DNA of 10,000 nucleotides from Anaerolinea sp. (GTDB lineage: Bacteria; Chloroflexota; Anaerolineae; Anaerolineales; Anaerolineaceae), in assembly GCA_020216845.1 (NCBI GenBank), contig JAIWNK010000030.1:1-10000 (forward strand). Reading direction: 5' to 3'. Within the stretch, counting starts at the first letter, position 1; the number at the start of each line of letters is the position of its first letter. Position numbers and translations under genes: made by a program. Positions 7,173 through 10,000 of this stretch are shown piece by piece. The notes under the pieces were generated by a model, which ran no database searches, was not told where the DNA came from, and saw only the letters and a program-made list of their open reading frames with translations.

Positions 7173-7967
7173 TCATTGCAACCCATAGGTCAGGCTGACC
7201 TCAGCCCGCACCGCCACCTGTCCCAGGCTCACCGGACCCAAGTCCTCACCGTTGCCGCTGTTTGCCCCAGATGGGGTGACATTCTGCACTGTGTTTTGCA
7301 CCCACAGGTTAGCGCTGTGCCCCCCATACCACCCCCCCGAGTAATAAGACCAGGTATTTTCCTGAATGCTCAGCACACAGCCGATATCGGCTCCCGCTGC
7401 ATTGGCAAGAGCTTGCGCCTTCTCCGCCGCCGCCTGCACCGCCAGTTGACGTGCCTGATCGCGATAGGTGCGCAGGTCGCTGACGTAAAATTCCACATTC
7501 GACACCTGATTGGCCCCGGCATTTAGCGCCGCTGTCACGACTGCGTTCGTCTTGCTCACATCACGCAAAGTCACTGCAATGGTATTGCTGATACGATAGC
7601 CCTTAAACTTCAAGGTACCATAATCTTCATAGACTGGCTGTACCACATACCAATCGGTTGCAATGTCCTTGTCCTCAATTCCCTGACCCTTCAGCGCCTT
7701 GCGAATCTCAGCCATGGTGCGAGAATTGCTTTGCTCCACTTCATATATAGTCAAACCATTCGTTTCGATGCCCAACTGAATCAAGGCACGATCCGGTGAC
7801 ACGTTCAACAGTGCTGCCCCACTGACCTGCACCGAACGGCTTGCGTCACAAGCCAACTGAGGTGTCGCCTGAGCGCCTATCGCCGGAATCGCTCCACCCC
7901 AGCCGGCCAAAACCAGCAAGAGCACTGTTACCAGCGCCACATTCAATGCAATTGAAATCGTTTTCAT
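7173..7967 (-). CDS. secreted SIMPL (DUF541) domain protein
   Basis: A 264-residue protein with an N-terminal signal sequence (hydrophobic 5-25, possible cleavage after AIGA at about 32) and one SIMPL/DUF541 domain filling the rest. Family features in order: VQVSGAALLNVSPDRALIQL (46-65), the N-rich helix QSNSRTMAEIRKALKGQGIE (79-98), DIATDWYVVQPVYEDY (101-116), YRISNTIAVTLRDVSK (124-139), ALNAGANQVSNVEFYVSD (147-164), the helix YRDQARQLAVQAAAEKAQAL (168-187) and a C-terminal strand AVRAEVSLTYGL. An aromatic and Gly-rich loop (206-243) precedes the last strand. Two cysteines (C40, C197) could pair outside the cell. The family (BP26/OMP28, YggE) is widespread; its biochemical role is unclear, with links to oxidative and envelope stress. 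The ATG at 7967 follows AGGAG. It lies 71 bases after the kinase gene. Confidence 0.93.
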   Translation of the reverse strand: MKTISIALNVALVTVLLLVLAGWGGAIPAIGAQATPQLACDASRSVQVSGAALLNVSPDRALIQLGIETNGLTIYEVEQSNSRTMAEIRKALKGQGIEDKDIATDWYVVQPVYEDYGTLKFKGYRISNTIAVTLRDVSKTNAVVTAALNAGANQVSNVEFYVSDLRTYRDQARQLAVQAAAEKAQALANAAGADIGCVLSIQENTWSYYSGGWYGGHSANLWVQNTVQNVTPSGANSGNGEDLGPVSLGQVAVRAEVSLTYGLQ

Positions 7968-7978
7968 TTTGTTTCACT

Positions 7979-8021
7979 CCTGACTTGAATTTTCCCCATC
8001 ATACTGTGTTACCAAGTCAGG
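7979..8021 (-). promoter_or_regulatory. inverted repeat overlapping the SIMPL gene ribosome binding site
   Basis: A perfect 9-bp inverted repeat, CCTGACTTG at 7979-7987 and CAAGTCAGG at 8013-8021, encloses 25 bases. On the minus strand the proximal arm ends in AGG, which is part of the SD AGGAG of the SIMPL gene, and the loop contains the -10-like hexamer TATGAT. It could be an operator flanking a promoter, or an mRNA hairpin masking the ribosome binding site. No convincing -35 is seen at the right distance from TATGAT, and a TTGACA overlapping the kinase stop is too far away. Confidence 0.5.
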
Positions 8022-8038
8022 TTTGCGGCAGAAATGTG

Positions 8039-9490
8039 TCAATCCATGGCTTTTGGCAGCCAAAATTGCATCGTTGTACCATGCCCCGGCTCGCTCAATG
8101 CCTCAATCTGTCCACCTTGTGCCAGCACCAACGAACGCACAATCGCCAGCCCCAAGCCCGTTCCACCAGTTTGCCGGGTACGTGAACCATCCACACGATA
8201 AAAGCGCTCAAAGACAAATGGTAGATGTTGTGCAGCAATGCCCGGCCCGGCATCCTGCACCGCAAACAGCACCCGATCTGCTGCGCCCCACACCCGCACC
8301 TGCACCGCAGAACCCTCCGGAGCATAACGCAACGCATTATCGAGCAAATTATCCAGCACCTGCGCCAAACGGTCAGCATCCGCCCACACCCACAGCCCGG
8401 CTTCTGCTGTCACATCAATGCTCACACTGCGGGAGGCAGCCAGTTTGCGCATCCCCTCAGCACGCCTATGCGCCACCTGCCCGGCATCCAATCGCTCACA
8501 CTCCAGGTGCAAATTGCCCGCCCCGGCGCGCGTCAGCATCAGCAATTCGTTGACCATGCGAATCAATCGCTCTGTTTCAGCCTGCATTCCACGCAACAAC
8601 GGCCCGCGTCCCTCCACATCATCCAGAGCGCCATCTTCAAGTGTTTCCACCGTTCCCTTAATAACCGTCAACGGCGTGCGCAGCTCATGCGAAACATCGG
8701 CAATGAAGGCATTCTTGGCCTGCTCGGCCTGCTGCAAACGCTCCATCATGGCATTGAAAGCTCGAGCAAGGCGCTGCCCTTCAACAAATCCGGCCTCAGT
8801 CAAAATTGCATACTGCAAATTGCCCGCCTGCACCGCATCAGCTGCTGCGGCCACTTGCTCCACCGGATGCGCAATTCGCCCGGCGAGCACCACCCCGACC
8901 GCCCCGGCCAACAGCGCCGCCAACAGCCCAACAGCCACAAGCTGCACAGCGGTCCTCCACGGCAGCCCACCTGCCGGCAAAGGCATCGCCAGATAAACAA
9001 CCCCGCTCAACGTCCCGCGCTCATCCTGCACAGGTGCAGCAGCATACACCACTCGCCGCCCATTCACCCGTCGCACCGCCGTCGCCGCCTGCCCGCGCAA
9101 CGCACTTGCCACCTCCGGGCGCAGACGCAATTCCGCCGCGCTGACCCACTGCATACGCTCCGCCTCCGGCACCGGCAACAATTCATCCTGCACGGTCAGC
9201 AAATTCAGCACCACGCCGCCACGCTCATCCAGCAGCCGGGTGTGAATTCCTGGCAGCGCGTTGGTCGTCTGCACATAGCCCTGCGGCTGCCCAATCACCT
9301 CCTGCGGCAGGCCCGCCACAGCCAGAGAATCTGCCAGGCTGCGCGCCTGTGCCAATAGATTCTCAGCCTGCGTTGTGCGATACATCGCCTCAACCACAGC
9401 CCAACTCAATCCGCCGGCCAGCAACATCCCGGCCACAAGCACCACCAAAAAGCTTAGCCCCAGGCGCACTCGCAACGTGTGCAGCCTCAT
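8039..9490 (-). CDS. membrane sensor histidine kinase (HAMP, HisKA, HATPase)
   Basis: A complete 483-residue kinase of the classical two-component type. Two membrane segments (about 11-31 and 180-203) flank an extracytoplasmic sensor region of roughly 145 residues (36-178) that I cannot assign to a named sensor fold. A HAMP domain follows (about 204-255, AGRIAHPVEQVAAAADAV). The H box FIADVSHELRTPLTVIKGT places the phosphorylated His at H268. The ATP-binding domain shows the N box NLLDNALRYAPEG (381-393), G1 DAGPGI (413-418), F box FVFERFYR (425-432) and G2 GGTGLGLAI (442-450). All catalytic boxes are intact. The ATG at 9490 overlaps the response regulator stop (ATGA) and has GGAGG with a 7-base spacer, so the two are a coupled pair. 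The SIMPL and lipoprotein genes lie downstream in the same direction. The stimulus is unknown. Confidence 0.96.
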   Translation of the reverse strand: MRLHTLRVRLGLSFLVVLVAGMLLAGGLSWAVVEAMYRTTQAENLLAQARSLADSLAVAGLPQEVIGQPQGYVQTTNALPGIHTRLLDERGGVVLNLLTVQDELLPVPEAERMQWVSAAELRLRPEVASALRGQAATAVRRVNGRRVVYAAAPVQDERGTLSGVVYLAMPLPAGGLPWRTAVQLVAVGLLAALLAGAVGVVLAGRIAHPVEQVAAAADAVQAGNLQYAILTEAGFVEGQRLARAFNAMMERLQQAEQAKNAFIADVSHELRTPLTVIKGTVETLEDGALDDVEGRGPLLRGMQAETERLIRMVNELLMLTRAGAGNLHLECERLDAGQVAHRRAEGMRKLAASRSVSIDVTAEAGLWVWADADRLAQVLDNLLDNALRYAPEGSAVQVRVWGAADRVLFAVQDAGPGIAAQHLPFVFERFYRVDGSRTRQTGGTGLGLAIVRSLVLAQGGQIEALSEPGHGTTMQFWLPKAMD

Positions 9491-10000
9491 CCCTTGCCCT
9501 CCAGGCGATAACCCAGCCCGCGCACCGCCTCAATGCAATCCGCTTCAGCATCCGCAGCGCGCAACCGGGCGCGCAAGCGCTTCACCGCGCTATCTACCGC
9601 GCGAGTATCTCCAGCAAAATCGTAGCCCCATACTTGTTCCAACAGCCGCTCACGCGTCAGCACCCGTCCAGCATTGCGCAGCAAACATTCCAACAGATCA
9701 AATTCCAGGCGCGTCAGCGGCAATTCCTGCTCATCAACGCGTGCCTTGCGTGCTTCCAGATCCAGGATGATGCCATGCGGCCCGCGCAGCAATCCGCCGC
9801 CCACCCCGGCTGCTGCCGTTTCCGCAGTGCGCCGCAGCACCGCCCGAATGCGCGCCAGCAGTTCGCGCACGCTAAACGGTTTGCAGACGTAATCATCCGC
9901 CCCCACCTCCAGCCCTACCACGCGATCCACCTCTTCACCGCGCGCCGTAATCATGATAATTGGCACCATACTGACCTTACGCAGCGCCCGGCACACCTCC
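9487..10000 (-). CDS. OmpR/PhoB-family response regulator (3' part; gene runs off the right edge)
   Basis: An open frame without stop enters from the right edge and ends at TGA 9489-9487, giving about 170 residues in the window. It starts inside the receiver domain: MVPIIMITARGEEVDRVVGL with the conserved Thr of ITA, then GADDYVCKPFSVRELLARI with the conserved Lys of KPF. The phosphorylated Asp lies beyond the edge. After a linker (ETAAAGVGGG) comes a winged-helix DNA-binding domain: LTRLEFDLLECLLRNAGRVL, REREL-like TRERLLEQVWGYDF, then DTRAVDSAVKRLRARLR and RGLGYRLEG at the C-terminus. This is the standard PhoB/OmpR output domain. It is coupled by a 4-base overlap to the histidine kinase gene, its expected partner. 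A GTG at 9996 could look like a start but lies inside the receiver domain. Confidence 0.96.
   Translation of the reverse strand, partial: EVCRALRKVSMVPIIMITARGEEVDRVVGLEVGADDYVCKPFSVRELLARIRAVLRRTAETAAAGVGGGLLRGPHGIILDLEARKARVDEQELPLTRLEFDLLECLLRNAGRVLTRERLLEQVWGYDFAGDTRAVDSAVKRLRARLRAADAEADCIEAVRGLGYRLEGKG

Noticed and set aside
8225..9358. Long plus-strand open frame (about 377 codons) opposite the histidine kinase
   Set aside because: The translation is rich in His, Gln, Arg and Pro with no recognisable domain, as expected for the antisense of a GC-rich gene. The minus-strand frame has all kinase boxes.
9994..9996. GTG as start of a short response regulator
   Set aside because: The frame stays open to the window edge, and the position falls in the middle of the receiver domain, so it is an internal Val codon.

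Overview
All genes in this window lie on the minus strand, so transcription runs from right to left. The layout suggests a bacterium of about mid-50s % GC with strong Shine-Dalgarno (SD) sites of the GGAGG/GAGGTG type. The complex I gene order (A-H-J-K-L-M-M) and the type of NuoL point to Chloroflexota (for example an Anaerolineae- or Ardenticatenia-like lineage). This is inference from gene order and protein style; no rRNA or marker gene is present.

Right part (10000 to 6691, read leftwards): the 3' part of an OmpR/PhoB-type response regulator, its overlapping sensor histidine kinase, a secreted SIMPL (DUF541) protein and a small lipoprotein. The lipoprotein gene is followed by a clear intrinsic terminator at 6691-6724. 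The first two genes overlap by ATGA. The SIMPL gene follows after 71 bases, which carry a perfect 9-bp inverted repeat whose proximal arm merges with the SIMPL SD. This looks like a signalling and cell-envelope unit.

Left part (6690 to 1): an AT-rich promoter region, then nuoA, nuoH, nuoJ, nuoK, nuoL, nuoM and the start of a second nuoM-like gene that runs off the left edge. The genes are tightly coupled, with gaps of 3-19 bases or 4-base overlaps. Together they encode the proton-pumping membrane arm of respiratory complex I (NADH:quinone oxidoreductase or a relative). The peripheral-arm genes that normally sit between nuoA and nuoH (B, C, D, and often E-G) and between H and J (I) are absent here.

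The main point of interest is the complex I variant. Two consecutive NuoM-type antiporter-like subunits are encoded. NuoL carries a 27-residue tandem duplication in its C-terminal lateral amphipathic helix (HL), the strut that spans the pumping subunits. The two observations fit each other: a helix about 40 A longer would reach across one extra antiporter-like subunit. This matches the described class of complex I with a fourth pumping subunit ('2M' type; Chadwick, Hemp, Fischer and Orphan, ISME J), so the class is known. The internal repeat, the split operon and the NuoH charge relocation (SYE to SYA with a Glu in the preceding helix) are the specific points to follow up.
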